Under the pieces are notes generated by a model. That model worked only from the letters and a program-made list of their open reading frames with translations, did no database searches and was not told the DNA's origin. A DNA stretch of 64,000 nt from Flammulina velutipes (taxonomy: Eukaryota > Basidiomycota > Agaricomycetes > Agaricales > Physalacriaceae), in contig CM022368.1 of NCBI GenBank assembly GCA_011800155.1, positions 4,216,001 to 4,280,000 of the forward strand, written 5' to 3'. Position numbers and translations under genes: made by a program. Below are positions 33,550-44,008 of this stretch, one piece after another. The stretch's first letter is position 1. Each line of letters opens with the position of its first letter.

Positions 33550-35168
33550 ATGTCCATGATTTTTTCCGCGGTTGCGGTGCTCATTGTCGCGCAAACCGCT
33601 AACGCTCATGTATCTCCCTTCGCCAAAGGAATGTACTGCCTTAACGTGCGTGGTTTTTATTTTCTGGCCTCGACTGCTTCTGACAATCATCAGGGCGTGA
33701 ACGGGGGTGATATCAACGCCTACGAGGCTGTTAACCCTGTCTACCAGATGAGCTATAATGATTACTGGAGTACGTCTTTTCCTACCATCCAACCCAACTT
33801 TCACTGATTCGAATCTAGTGCATGCCAATACAGGAGTACGTTAACGCGTCTGTCACCCAAACATATCCCTGATAGTTCAATCCAGTGCCTCAACGCTCCT
33901 CCCGCCCCTGGTGTCTTCCTGGAGCTGTACGTGGCCCGCTTGCATTTTTTTTACCCTCTGCTGATGGTACACGCAGCCCCGCCGGTGGTTCATTTACCGT
34001 CGAATATGCTAGCAACCAAGCTTTTACTTCCCTGTCATATGGTGGAGCGAAGGCGGGACTGTGGCCCGATGGTGCAGACCACGACGACTTGACAGCAGAC
34101 GTACGCTTCAACTTCATCGACTGCAGCAGTACTCTTTACTGACTCTACTCGCAGCGTCAAGAATGTGTTATCACTCCGAATCTTCATGCTCAAAATCAGT
34201 CCATGGCCGCAGGCACTGCTTTTGCAATCTCATACACCGTCAGTGATCTTACCTTCTCCATCTCAGAAGTCTGATAGGCTCCTAGTCCGACATCTCACAA
34301 GTCAACGAGAATAATCTCGTTGTCTTCACCGTTTTGGAAAAGTGCGTGTTTTTTCCGAATCGTTCGACGTGCTTCTAATATTGATTCCTAGATCGCCTTG
34401 GTATCGGGAGGCGACATACCAAGTGCCCGCTGACATGCCCGCATGTCCCGAAGGCGGCTGCATCTGTGCTTGGGGATGGGTCCCGTACCAGTTCGTTTTC
34501 CTCTTTTTCTTGCGTCGATCCGTTGATGAAGCTTTTGTTCCAGCTGTGGTATTCCCAACATCTATATGCATCCTTACAGGTGCATGGTCACTGGTGCCAC
34601 CGGAACCACCGCTGTTGGCCAACCCAAGTCACCCGAATGGTGTGAGGACGATCCATCAAAATGTGTTTCTGGTCCAAAGAAATTCATAATCTGGAACCAG
34701 CTCGAGGGCAACACCGTCAGTGTTTCCGGCTACGACTTGCATGGGCAGGAGAAGTCTCCGGGCTACAACACTAGGATGGGTTTCTACAACGGCGCCCAGA
34801 ACGACATCTTCACTGGTGGCGCATCAGACCCATCGTACTCAGCCCCCTCCGGTGGCAAGTCCTCTGACACTCCCACGTCGGATGACTCGTCGTCAAGCAG
34901 CGGTTCTAGCGATAATTCGTCGTCCTCCAGCCCGCCAGCCGATACCTCTTCGATCCCTGAGGCGGGAATACCTACAAACCCTGCAACGGATGCCGCATCC
35001 GCTGTTGTAGATTCTTCCCCCTCTATACCTTCTTCCGTCACCACTTCATCATCGGCGACCGACGCCTCCGGCGCCGTATGCAGGCGCCGTCGTAGATCTC
35101 TTTCTAAACGCACCGAAAACCTGGTGGCAAACCATGCTCATCGCCGTCACATCTACAACTCCTGGTAA
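33550..35168 (+). CDS. Secreted AA14-like copper monooxygenase (LPMO-like)
   Basis: Nine exons (33550-33645, 33694-33769, 33819-33835, 33886-33926, 33977-34100, 34155-34238, 34286-34341, 34392-34484, 34544-35168) join to 403 residues. A signal peptide ends at ANA, leaving His1 at the mature N-terminus (HVSPFAKGMYCLN), as required for the copper histidine brace of lytic polysaccharide monooxygenases. Following blocks (LELPAGGSFTVE, NLHAQNQSMAAGTAFAISY, ACPEGGCICAWGWVP, WCEDDPSKCV) fit the basidiomycete LPMO-like family related to xylan-active AA14. After about residue 280 comes a Ser/Pro-rich low-complexity region and a very basic tail (RRRRRSLSKR) instead of a GPI signal. Exon 3 is only 17 nt. 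Activity on xylan is inferred from family only. Confidence 0.72.
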
Positions 35169-35965
35169 ATTCAAAAACCAACACCACCCTTTGAGGCCAT
35201 AGTGCTTCGTGCCATTCGTTTACACAACCATCTTCGTTCCGACATACTCACTATTCTTATGTTTTGTTTTGTCATTCCCCATCTCCTCAAATATACCCAG
35301 GCCTCCGAGAGGCCGAGGTCGATGTTCTGGTACCTATCGGCTTGTACTACAGTTTACAGTTTCTCCCTCCCTCAACTTAGACTCGCACCTACCCACACGC
35401 TTAGTCGTGTTAGTTCGTCGTGCTAGATCATTGGCGTTGTTTGCGTATATGTTGTATGATTTTCTTGTCCGTGGCGATTGAAGTTGATTGTCTACGTACA
35501 GATTAATTATCCCTGCGCAGTGTTTACTGGTGAGAAGGCAACGCTGAATATTGATTAAAGCCTAGCCTTCGGGGTCGTCGCACAGTCCTACTCTGAAGTC
35601 GGAGTTGACTTGGCAGCGGAAAATCTTGTATTGCCTGGCGCCACACTAAGCAATATATTTAGAGCTTGGCCCATTTGCATTATTATGTGCTTCGCCATCG
35701 GGAATGATACCTCTCGGATCTCAAGCCTTGCTGTATTCATACGTCGTCTGACGCATTGAACGATTATCTGTCGTGCCGTTTCTTAATGTTGTAATGGCCA
35801 TTAAATGGCACATAAAATATTTATTGAAGGATATAGGTGACACGACATAATAGTTACATTTGTAGAGCGAGAAAATAAGGAGAGCAATGGACGGTATACG
35901 TCAAGAGGAAGAGGAGTGTGGAAGGCTGGTAACAGATAAAAGAAAAGGGGTATGTAGTGTTGGCA
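35169..35965. other. Intergenic spacer
   Basis: 797 bp between convergent genes, so mainly 3' regions. One GCGCCACA octamer at 35638-35645. No gene seen. Confidence 0.5.
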
Positions 35966-37410
35966 CTACTTGCGCCTGACAGTGTTCTTCTTCTTCTCGA
36001 CATAAAAGAGGTCGACTTGGAAAGGCGACAACTTGTTTGCCTGGTAAAGCGCAACGATGCGAAGTTCGTCGAACTTGGCTGGGCTGGGAAGCGTCTGAAG
36101 TCCATGGTGGACGATCGACCTCGACCCTCCACGCTGCATGTGCTTGAAGAGAAGGCGGGCTAGCATGATAACGAGACCTCGACGAGTGATTGAGCCGTGT
36201 GCGCAAGTTGTGCGAACCGGGTAGGGAATTTCGGGGAAACCATTCAACTGAAGATAAAATGAGTTCAAGAGGCAAGAAACTGAGGAAATGGATGACTTAC
36301 TCGGACCATGAGTTCAAAGCTTTCCGGTACGCCAAGCTGTTCACCGAAATCGTTCGCATCCTCGATGGAGACATCTTGGGTTGTCAAGAGGCGGGAGAGG
36401 CTGACGCCCATGAGCGCAGTGGGAGACGTAGACCTGCGGTCCTTGAACGAAATATAGGTAGCACAGAACCCGGGTGCAATCGGTGTGGGGCGGGTGGAAT
36501 TGACATATTCTCCGGGAACGTCGAATGGCTGCATCTTCTGTCATAGAGGATGATGGGTTAGTGAGACTCGACACATTTATTATGCGACAACATACTGCTG
36601 GGACGGTGTCATGAGCGAGAGCATGGGTAGCGAGGCATTGGTTGCCGTAGGCGCAGGGCAGCAACTTGGAAGGCTGTAAAGGAGGTTGAATATCATCGAG
36701 CTGGGATTGGGATAGAATGCACACTTACAGAGCCGGCCGCCCAATGGATGAACTGGTCAGGAATGGCAATTACCAGAGAGTCCTTTGCTCGTGGACGTTC
36801 ATGATAAGGCTCGCGGGTATGCATCTCCACCGCCGGTGGAATCTTGCTTTTCTGACCTGGGCGTTTGATAGGAGAAGATGTGCCGTAGGAGACAATGTTC
36901 GCATTGCCTGGCGCGGTTGGTGGTGGGGCATACGGTTTGGCCTGGGCAAAACGGGTTCATATACATCTGGAGGCAGCCAAGTAATAAATATGTACCTTGT
37001 GGAGGTTGCTAATGGTATCCGAAGCGCCACGTTTGACGGGACTCGAAGGAGCGGAGGAAGGCATTCCAGCTGAGAGCGTGGTGGGGTAACGACCGGGGGT
37101 GGCGGTATATTGAACACCGGGGTGACGGCTGGGAGTACCAGGCCGACGGACAGGAGTAGCTGGACGGCTCGGGGTGCTGGGACGAGACTAAGAGCGAGTT
37201 TAAGCAGAGGGCCGACGGAAGCATAGAGTGATATACTTACGCCCCCAACGGGTCTGGAAATCAAGTGGGTTTGGCCATCCTGAGCAGGAGTAGGTAAGCG
37301 CGTCCAGGAATCTAGTGAGATGAAAGGCGACTCACAATTCGCATCAAGCCAGCAGGCCGCACAGCGGACGGGTTGACTGGGGGTTGTTGTTGGTAGTAGT
37401 TGGGATTCAT
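35966..37410 (-). CDS. Unrecognised multi-exon protein
   Basis: Seven or so exons on the minus strand from ATG at 37410 (MNPNYYQQQPPVNPSAVRP). The first third is Pro/Ser/Thr-rich and probably disordered (TPSRPATPVRRPGTPSRHPG). The second part looks folded: VIAIPDQFIHWAAGS, CAYGNQCLATHALAHDTVP, FKDRRSTSPTALMGVSLSRL, VPESFELMVR and the final exon with GLVIMLARLLFKHMQRG and YQANKLSPFQVDLFYVEKKK. Frames stay open across splice sites, so the gene seems real. I know of no domain that fits. No signal peptide or membrane segment. Nuclear or cytosolic location is likely from composition only. Confidence 0.65.
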
Positions 37411-38001
37411 TATGAGGATGAGTGCGCGATAATAGAGTCGTGTGTGATGCGAGAATTGTGGTAGTGGTAAGAAACATACGCTCTGGAGGGTGGGCTCTTA
37501 TATAGTCGAGAGGCCGCGAGTCCAAACAATAAGAATATTGTACAACGAATAGCTCAACTCCAGCGATGAGTTCTGGCGATGCACCAGAGTCTTTGTTCGA
37601 GAACAGCCGAAAATTAAGTGACAAGGCACTAATCGCTTTGACTGGCAATAGTTGCTGATCACATTGTTGTCGTCAAGTCAGAGAAAGCAATAAGCCCAGA
37701 GGTTGTGTTTGTCAAAGACCAGGTACTAGCCGAGATAAAAAGCCAGAAAATTGTGGAGAACAATGGCTCAGAAGATATATAGAGTTTGCAACTGAGTATT
37801 TCCGTCATGACCAGAGAAAAAGGAGATAATTGTGATTGGTGATGGTGGACGCAGTCGAACAAGGTAACCGGTTGGTAACCGGCGTAAATCAAGTCATATG
37901 TGGCGCAATATTGTAGCACAGCCACCAGACCGACTCTGCTTTCTACCACCATCACTGTTCTTCGCCTCTTCTTCTACCCTGTCTCTCTTTTTCTGGGCTG
38001 G
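37411..38001. promoter_or_regulatory. Divergent promoter spacer
   Basis: 591 bp between divergent genes (unknown protein, ATG101); must hold both promoters. It contains a TATA-like site (ttatatagtcg near 37498) upstream of the left gene and one TGTGGCGC octamer (37899-37906). Confidence 0.45.
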
Positions 38002-38760
38002 ATGAACACGTATCCGACGATAACGATAGACTTGGTTCGCTGGCGCATCTGTATCCATTGCTGTCCGTCAATTGACCGTGGAACATAGATTGTAGACCGT
38101 TCAACGTGTCGCGATGTCCTCCAAGGAACTATCCATGCCATCTTATTCCATCGTTCGTTCGGAACAGTCAAACCCAAGACGTTCGAAGTGCTCGACGTCA
38201 CCATGGTACGTGCGCCTTGTGAGTAGTGATCAAGGCTGACTGACGGACGACGATAGCCAGGCATATCCGACCCAGAGACAGAGAAGATGGTAGAAGACAA
38301 GGTTGATCTGTTTTGGAAAGGCATAGAAACTGGAGCCAGTAAACGAGGACAGGTGCGTCTGCTATGCCTTTTCCAGAACTAATGCGAACTCCAACGCTCA
38401 GATTGTCGTGATATTCTCGGAGAAGAAACCGAAAAAGTCATGGTTCCAGGTTTACATGGGCGAAGAAGAGGTTCCTTGGGAGCAATGGTGCGTTGCCTGC
38501 CTTGACTTGTGCCGGCACTTACTTACTCACTACACTGCAGGATAATCAATGCCGAACTTCGACAAGTTCCCGACAAGGAGCGCATGCCGTTCGAATCAAC
38601 TCTTACATCCACACTCACGAAATCCATCTTCACCATGATCACATACACTACCTCCGAGAAGGGGCGAGCCGCAGTCCCACTCATCACCGATGCGACGGGA
38701 ATATCACCATTTCCAATTCATATAGCTGTTAAGATTGGGGGGATAGAGGTTGGGCTATGA
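38002..38760 (+). CDS. ATG101: Autophagy protein ATG101 (HORMA-fold)
   Basis: Exons 38002-38034, 38089-38205, 38257-38352, 38402-38487 and 38541-38760 join in frame to 183 residues. Known ATG101 features appear in order: a short MNTYPTITIDLIVD start, the helix with GTIHAILFHRSFG, TVKPKTFEVLDVTM, a strand IVVIFSEKKPKK, the conserved PWEQWIINAE hallmark, and a C-terminal SPFPIHIAVKIGG. ATG101 pairs with ATG13 in the Atg1/ULK kinase complex that starts autophagosome formation; it is present in most fungi outside budding yeasts. The start is fixed by the 33-nt first exon, which a plain ORF scan misses. No oddities in the core motifs, though the protein is at the short end of the family. Confidence 0.85.
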
Positions 38761-39254
38761 CGAAAGCATGTATACTGAATCTTCACTATGGTGCGCTCTT
38801 TGCACCTGTTCATTGACGAATGAGCTGACAGCACTTCACAGTAGCCCCACATGTACCAGTAATAACAAGCGTCTGTACAAGTTCTTGCTCCATTTCGAGG
38901 CACCCTCAAGAGCCCACGTCGAGCACCCAGGAAGGCCGCGTCGCTTGAAGGTTTGCCCTTTACATTCATTTCCCAAGGCTTAATGGGTCGCTTTTGAAGT
39001 AGACTTTCCGAATGAAGTCTCCATACTCCCCGCAATGTTCATGCTTCTCAAGCACTCCCTCGGCGAATAGGCTTGGTCATCTGCCAGCTTCAATTCTTGC
39101 CCCCATTCACCCACATACAAACGGCCGCTGGCAGCCGCACGCCCAATGTCCACGCCTCCCCGCATTTTCCTGCCAGCCGCAGATATCCGCTGTCCTTTAT
39201 ATAAAGCTCCTCCATACAAGTCGGATCTTTTTTCGCTCTGGCAAGACATCAGTA
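38761..39254. other. Intergenic spacer
   Basis: 494 bp between two plus-strand genes. An open frame runs into the next gene from 39012, but the region up to 39254 lacks domain signal and probably is 5' leader. A TATA-like tttatataaag near 39196 sits 59 bp before the next start. Confidence 0.5.
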
Positions 39255-40544
39255 ATGGAAGCCATCCCTCCCGAATTACTCATCGAAATATTCCTCTTTG
39301 CTCGTGGACTACAGGTCCAGGAGCTCCATCTTCATTCCAGTCGATGTCCGGCCTGGTCACTGAGCCATGTATCCCGCCGCTTCCGCGCCCTCGCTCTATC
39401 CCTCCCTTTTCTCTGGAGCAACATCCATATTAGTCCTGGCCTCTGTTCCCGTCTCCATGACCCCGTCAGTATCCTCAAAACCACTCTCACCCGTTCGGGA
39501 GACCGCATCCGGTTCTCATGGCGCGTTGGCGTTAACGAGCGACACCAAGCCCTAATGCAATCCATGTTCCACGTCCTCACGTCTAGCGCGGAAAATTGGA
39601 TCGCAGCGGACATCGAAGTGACGTCGGACGTCCTCCCGGGCCTGGCCTGTATCCGGGGACGACTACCCCGTTTGGAAGAGCTCAGCATTGCCTGCTATGA
39701 CTCGGGTGTCCGATGCATAGAGGCTTTCGAAGACGCACCTATGCTGGGCAAGGTGACCATCCGCGGAATGGAGCATGGAGCACGATTTATCTTTCCTACC
39801 GACCAAATCCGAACATTTAAAGATGGGCGTCTGAGCGGGTTGGGACGCTCAGAGGTGGAGATGATGAAGAGGTTGGAAAGGCTGGAGAGTATCTCATGGC
39901 GACTACACCCAGTCCCAGAAGCAGACCTCGTCCTCAGTGCCTTAAAGACCATGTCTGTCTGCGACTCGGTCTTTACTAGCCCGGGAATGGTCGTCGCGCC
40001 TCAACTGGAGGAACTCAGCGTGCGCTTGAGTTGGTTCGGACATGATTCGCTGTCATACCCTTCCCCGGGCATTGTTCGGATGATCCAAGCATCGGGATGC
40101 TCACACTCCCTACGCTCACTATCCCTCTCCCTCGACCCGTACATCAACTCCGTCTTGGAGGTCTCTCCCAACCTCGAGACATTCTCCCTCAGAGTCTCTG
40201 GCAGAGAGCACAATGACGTCCTTGCCACCGCATTCCGCAGGATGGTCGACGCTCGGGAGATGTTCATCCCTGTTCTGAAGATCATGTCGATCACACAGTG
40301 CGACTCGGATGCTAGCCTGTTCTTCGATGAGCGGGAGGACGAAACCCTTGCTGACGCGCTGATGAATGTTTTGGCGACGAAAAAGTCATTGGACCGGTTT
40401 ATTGTTGAGGTTTGGACGTCTTCTGTGAGGAAGGTGCAGGGGATCTCGGAGATGCAGCGTCAGCGGCTTGATGGTCTTCGGAGAGGTGGATTGGAGCTGT
40501 CAGTGCGTGCTAATGACTTTGGTTCATGTAGAATATTTATATAA
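39255..40544 (+). CDS. Host F-box protein
   Basis: Single exon of 429 residues from ATG at 39255. The first residues are the F-box (MEAIPPELLIEIFLFARG), continued by LSHVSRRFRALALSLPFLWS, the typical basidiomycete layout in which the domain opens the protein. The rest is leucine-rich with LRR-like segments (LPRLEELSIACYD, LRSLSLSLDPY, NLETFSLRV). An upstream in-frame start at 39012 would add 81 residues without domain content and lies before a TATA-like site, so the shorter form is chosen. F-box proteins recruit substrates to SCF ubiquitin ligases. It is GC-richer and clearly unlike the F-box genes in the Helitron region, so it is not a recent copy of them. Confidence 0.8.
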   Translation: MEAIPPELLIEIFLFARGLQVQELHLHSSRCPAWSLSHVSRRFRALALSLPFLWSNIHISPGLCSRLHDPVSILKTTLTRSGDRIRFSWRVGVNERHQALMQSMFHVLTSSAENWIAADIEVTSDVLPGLACIRGRLPRLEELSIACYDSGVRCIEAFEDAPMLGKVTIRGMEHGARFIFPTDQIRTFKDGRLSGLGRSEVEMMKRLERLESISWRLHPVPEADLVLSALKTMSVCDSVFTSPGMVVAPQLEELSVRLSWFGHDSLSYPSPGIVRMIQASGCSHSLRSLSLSLDPYINSVLEVSPNLETFSLRVSGREHNDVLATAFRRMVDAREMFIPVLKIMSITQCDSDASLFFDEREDETLADALMNVLATKKSLDRFIVEVWTSSVRKVQGISEMQRQRLDGLRRGGLELSVRANDFGSCRIFI

Positions 40545-40952
40545 TTACATCGCCGCAACTTCATGTTACTCGCCATGCTATTGTCTCAAATACTGACTGG
40601 CATGAGTCGACTTTGGAACCACTCCCTTGCTCGTTCCATAACTAGTAGGCGAACGAACGAAACAAGACACGAGACGCGCTACTACCTAAACCATTGAAAA
40701 GTCGTGTCTGTGACAGATGACCGATAATATTATGTGTCACTTAGACTGCAACAAATCCGCGAATGGCGAGGACGAGGATGATGATAAGGGAATCTGAGGC
40801 AGAGGCGGACGAAAACTATCAGCCCTCTTCGTCTGGAGGCTTCACGGATTCGTCTAGATTATTTACGGGGAGAGTTTTGAATGTTTCGCGACGACACTAA
40901 ATACGTTACAACAGAGAGATTGTATTTTTGCAGGAACACAATATTTCGCAAA
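40545..40952. other. Intergenic spacer
   Basis: 408 bp between convergent genes. Nothing seen beyond 3' regions. Confidence 0.5.
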
Positions 40953-42266
40953 TTACTGAGCATGTCGGATTCGGTGGCGCTCCGGGTCCTCCGCAACTTC
41001 TGGACACAACATCTCCTGAATGGTCAATTTCCACGCGTCCTCGTCAATGGCCATGTAGCACAAGCCGATCAGACAAGTGATGAGTCGCGGGTCATCCCAC
41101 TTCATAAGTTTTGAGACAACGAAACCCGACGTAGCGTCCAGAGGTAATGGAGGGGGATTCTGCCGATCTGGATTGCGGCGCAACCCGCCTGCATCTCGTT
41201 CTTCTTCCAACGTCTTGGAAGGATAACGAATGAGTATGACAACTCTTTCAAGGTTGGTCACGAAGCCGACGTCGGGACCAAGCGAGTCACATTGACCCCA
41301 GACCTAACAGATAAATATCAATGACAGATAGCGTAAGTAGAGGCGAAGGCTTACCTGTTTCAAGAGCGTATTGCCACCATGCCTTCCACGTCCTCTCTTC
41401 ACGAATTTGTCTCTGTCGTTCAGAATAGATATGTGGCCAGAAAGAATTTGCTCCAGCTCTTCAGTAGAGTACGTCCATGGTGTTTTCCCCTCACCGACAG
41501 CCTTGTTGATGACCTTGAGGGGCTCCTTTTCCCTCCTGTCTCTCGGATACAATCTGAGCAATTTATCGGCGTATCCACTCGCGTCTGGGGCCGGCTTATC
41601 GTGATAATCCCTCAAAACAGGTAGGAACGTCGGATAGAAGGCTCCAGCGTCCATTGCCTCTTGAGGAGTCACTTCCTGGCCAGCAATTTTGAAAGGAGTT
41701 TCATCGACCTGATCGGCTTCGTTTTTGTAGCGCAGCTACGAGATATTGTCAGATGGATGATCATCTTCATCGTAGATGGTCAGACATACCTTGAGGGCTG
41801 CGTTCAGGACGGGGTAGATGTGTTTATCGACTACCTCTTTGGCTGATGAATTAGTGCTAAGTAAGATACCATCCCGAATAGCAGGGGATGCCAGAAGATT
41901 TTGTAACATCTCTATGGCCTGCTGGTGGGACGATGGTGGAGGCTGATCCCCAGGCGTATCCCAAACTCGAAGGCAACGAGGCACATCCTCTCCGGGATAT
42001 TCGAAAAGATCTGGCCTGATATAGCTCCAGCATCTCTCCCATATGAGATTGCTATGGAAGAGCATATTAAGGCCGTGGGCATTGTCATCGACAGCCTTTT
42101 GGGTCGTAGCGGCGCACGTCGTCTTTGATGTCGGCTTAGTTTTTATGGGAGTAGCGATAGAATTAGGGAGGGATACGAATGGGATATGATTATGGAGACG
42201 TCTGAGCCAGTTTTGTGGTTCATGGCTATCATCGATGTGGAAAGTATCGTCGCGATTTGCTGGCAT
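40953..42266 (-). CDS. Unrecognised basidiomycete protein
   Basis: Three exons on the minus strand from ATG at 42266 (MPANRDDTFHIDDSHEPQNW); an in-frame ATG at 42377 is an alternative. Introns are near 41738-41790 (GTATGT donor) and 41302-41355. Product about 400 residues. Blocks include NLLASPAIRDGILLSTNSSA, KIAGQEVTPQEAMDAGAFYP, KPAPDASGYADKLLRLYP and LVIGLCYMAIDED-like text near the end. It looks soluble, with no signal peptide or membrane helix, and no known domain is recognised. It diverges from the kinase-like gene at 42461 with only 194 bp between the starts, so the two share a promoter region. Confidence 0.6.
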
Positions 42267-42460
42267 CGTGGTAAATGGGTGTGTATAGGAAGTCTGGCCT
42301 GACTGTTGATTGGTGACTGAGTTTAAAATTTCCATCACCGGCACCACATGGGCACAACTGCACTCTTTCGACGCCACAATTGCGGTAAAAGCCGAATCAC
42401 GTGACAGTTGGATGTTGATGAGAGTTCAGTCATTCTCCTTTGCTGCTTCCTCCCTTCATC

Positions 42461-43515
42461 ATGGACGCCTCAATTCCTTTCTTCTCGACTATTACAGCAA
42501 ATCACTGTCTGACCTCTGACATAGATGATACATTTATTTCCTGCAAGCTTCCTGTGTCAAAATCGTTTCCCGCTCTTCGTTATGGGCAGGAGATCGGTAG
42601 ACCAATAAGCGCCTCATGGGACGCGTTCTCCCCGCCAGCGACTGGAGGGCACCTTGATCTTACTCTCGCATCCTGTCCGATAGGCGAAGGACGCATTGGC
42701 TTAGCCTATTCCGCTCATGTCAACGCCGCCACCGATGCCGACGGCAACGACATCTCGGGAAACATGCCCGCTGAAGTTTGCCTGAAAATCGCGAAGCCAA
42801 CACATTGTCGCAGCCTCGCACGAGAGGCCTGGTTCTACGAACAACTCCAGGAGTGGCAGGGTGTGGCTACCGCCAAGTGCTACGGCTTCTTCACTGTGCT
42901 AGTCCCTCCCGACACTTCGGTTCGACCTTGGAAGGAGTCCAATGAATTCCCTCACAAGTTTCACCCCCGAGACTACATTGATATCGACTATCCGTCCGCA
43001 GATTGGCTCCCCGACGACCCTCCTTCCTGTCATCACATGTTTTCGCAAGATTCATTCGCCATTGTCGAGCGATCTAGTTGGCACAAGTGGACGCCCGAGG
43101 AGGGCAAGCAAGAAATCGCTATCCTTGTGCTGGAGAAATTGGGATCCCATTACTACCCTGAAGACGATGAGCCAAAAACTGACCGCGAAGCATTACGGTA
43201 CGTTCATTCCTCGCTCGCGTCTGGCAGAAAGCTAAAACTTTTTGTCTACTCAGTGAATCGGTACGCAATGTTGTCGACGACATCTGCTTCAGCGGTGTAT
43301 TACACGAAGACATTACCGCATACAATATCCTTCGTGCTCCTCTGGCGTTCTGCAAGAAGCACCAGACGTCACACGACTGGCGGCTGGTAGACTTTGATAG
43401 ATGTTACGCCGTGGATCGTTACTCGTCCGATGTGGCCATCATTGGCGACATGAAATTCCAGAAGACCGTTGTGGGGTGTGCTGCTATGTGTTTTTGGGGA
43501 GGGACGAAAGATTAA
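42461..43515 (+). CDS. Protein-kinase-like protein, paralogue A
   Basis: Exons 42461-43197 and 43254-43515 give 332 residues. Kinase-like landmarks: Gly-rich loop IGEGRIGLAYSAHV, the β3 lysine in VCLKIAK, LAREAWFYEQLQEWQGV as the C-helix region, AILVLEKLG as hinge, the catalytic-loop-like LHEDITAYNIL (H-x-D...N), and LVDFDRCYA in place of DFG. The second Asp at the DFG glycine position is unusual, so activity is uncertain. This is the fungal kinase-like type expanded in agaricomycetes. Two close paralogues are at 47616-48667 and 49189-50232 on the other strand, sharing the intron position. Confidence 0.75.
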
Positions 43516-44008
43516 TTATGAGGGAAATGTTCAAATGTACATAATCTAGGGATTACAATTCGTGTTTCTCCAATTTATTAATTTTTTTTGTATGTCCTCG
43601 ACTGTGGCGCCACACTGACACCGTGTTGAAGTTATCTGCCGATCTCTCTATTGTTGATGTTAGCACTCTTCTATAGGATTACTGAGGACTGTGCGCTTGT
43701 CGTTCTCAACGATGCGGAGAGTTCAGTTTGAGCGAACGTAACGTAGTTCTTACTGCACTCTGGAGTCTGTTGGTAGTGACATGAGAAAGAGAAACAAAAC
43801 ATCGTCCTGCATCGCAGGAGCGATGGGATAGAAGAAATTATGCTAAAGATACAAGGACGAGACGGTAATAGGAAAGACGACTCTTCCATAAAAAAAAGGC
43901 GGTAAAGTACACAGTCACAACACTGATCCAAGCCAATATATGTACGATGAAAGATCAGTGTTGTGAAAAGCAAATAGGTAAGCAAACATAGACAAACGGG
44001 CACACCGT
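43516..44008. other. Intergenic spacer with palindromic octamer
   Basis: 493 bp between convergent genes. tgtggcgccaca (43603-43614) is a perfect 12-bp palindrome made of two overlapping copies of the recurrent octamer. Otherwise AT-rich 3' sequence. Confidence 0.5.

Noticed and set aside
34784..35113. Minus-strand acidic frame
   Set aside because: Antisense of the Ser-rich linker of the LPMO-like gene; low complexity only.
36770..37648. Minus-strand frame of 292 codons
   Set aside because: It reads through introns of the 35966-37410 gene in the wrong frame; the spliced model uses good donor and acceptor sites.
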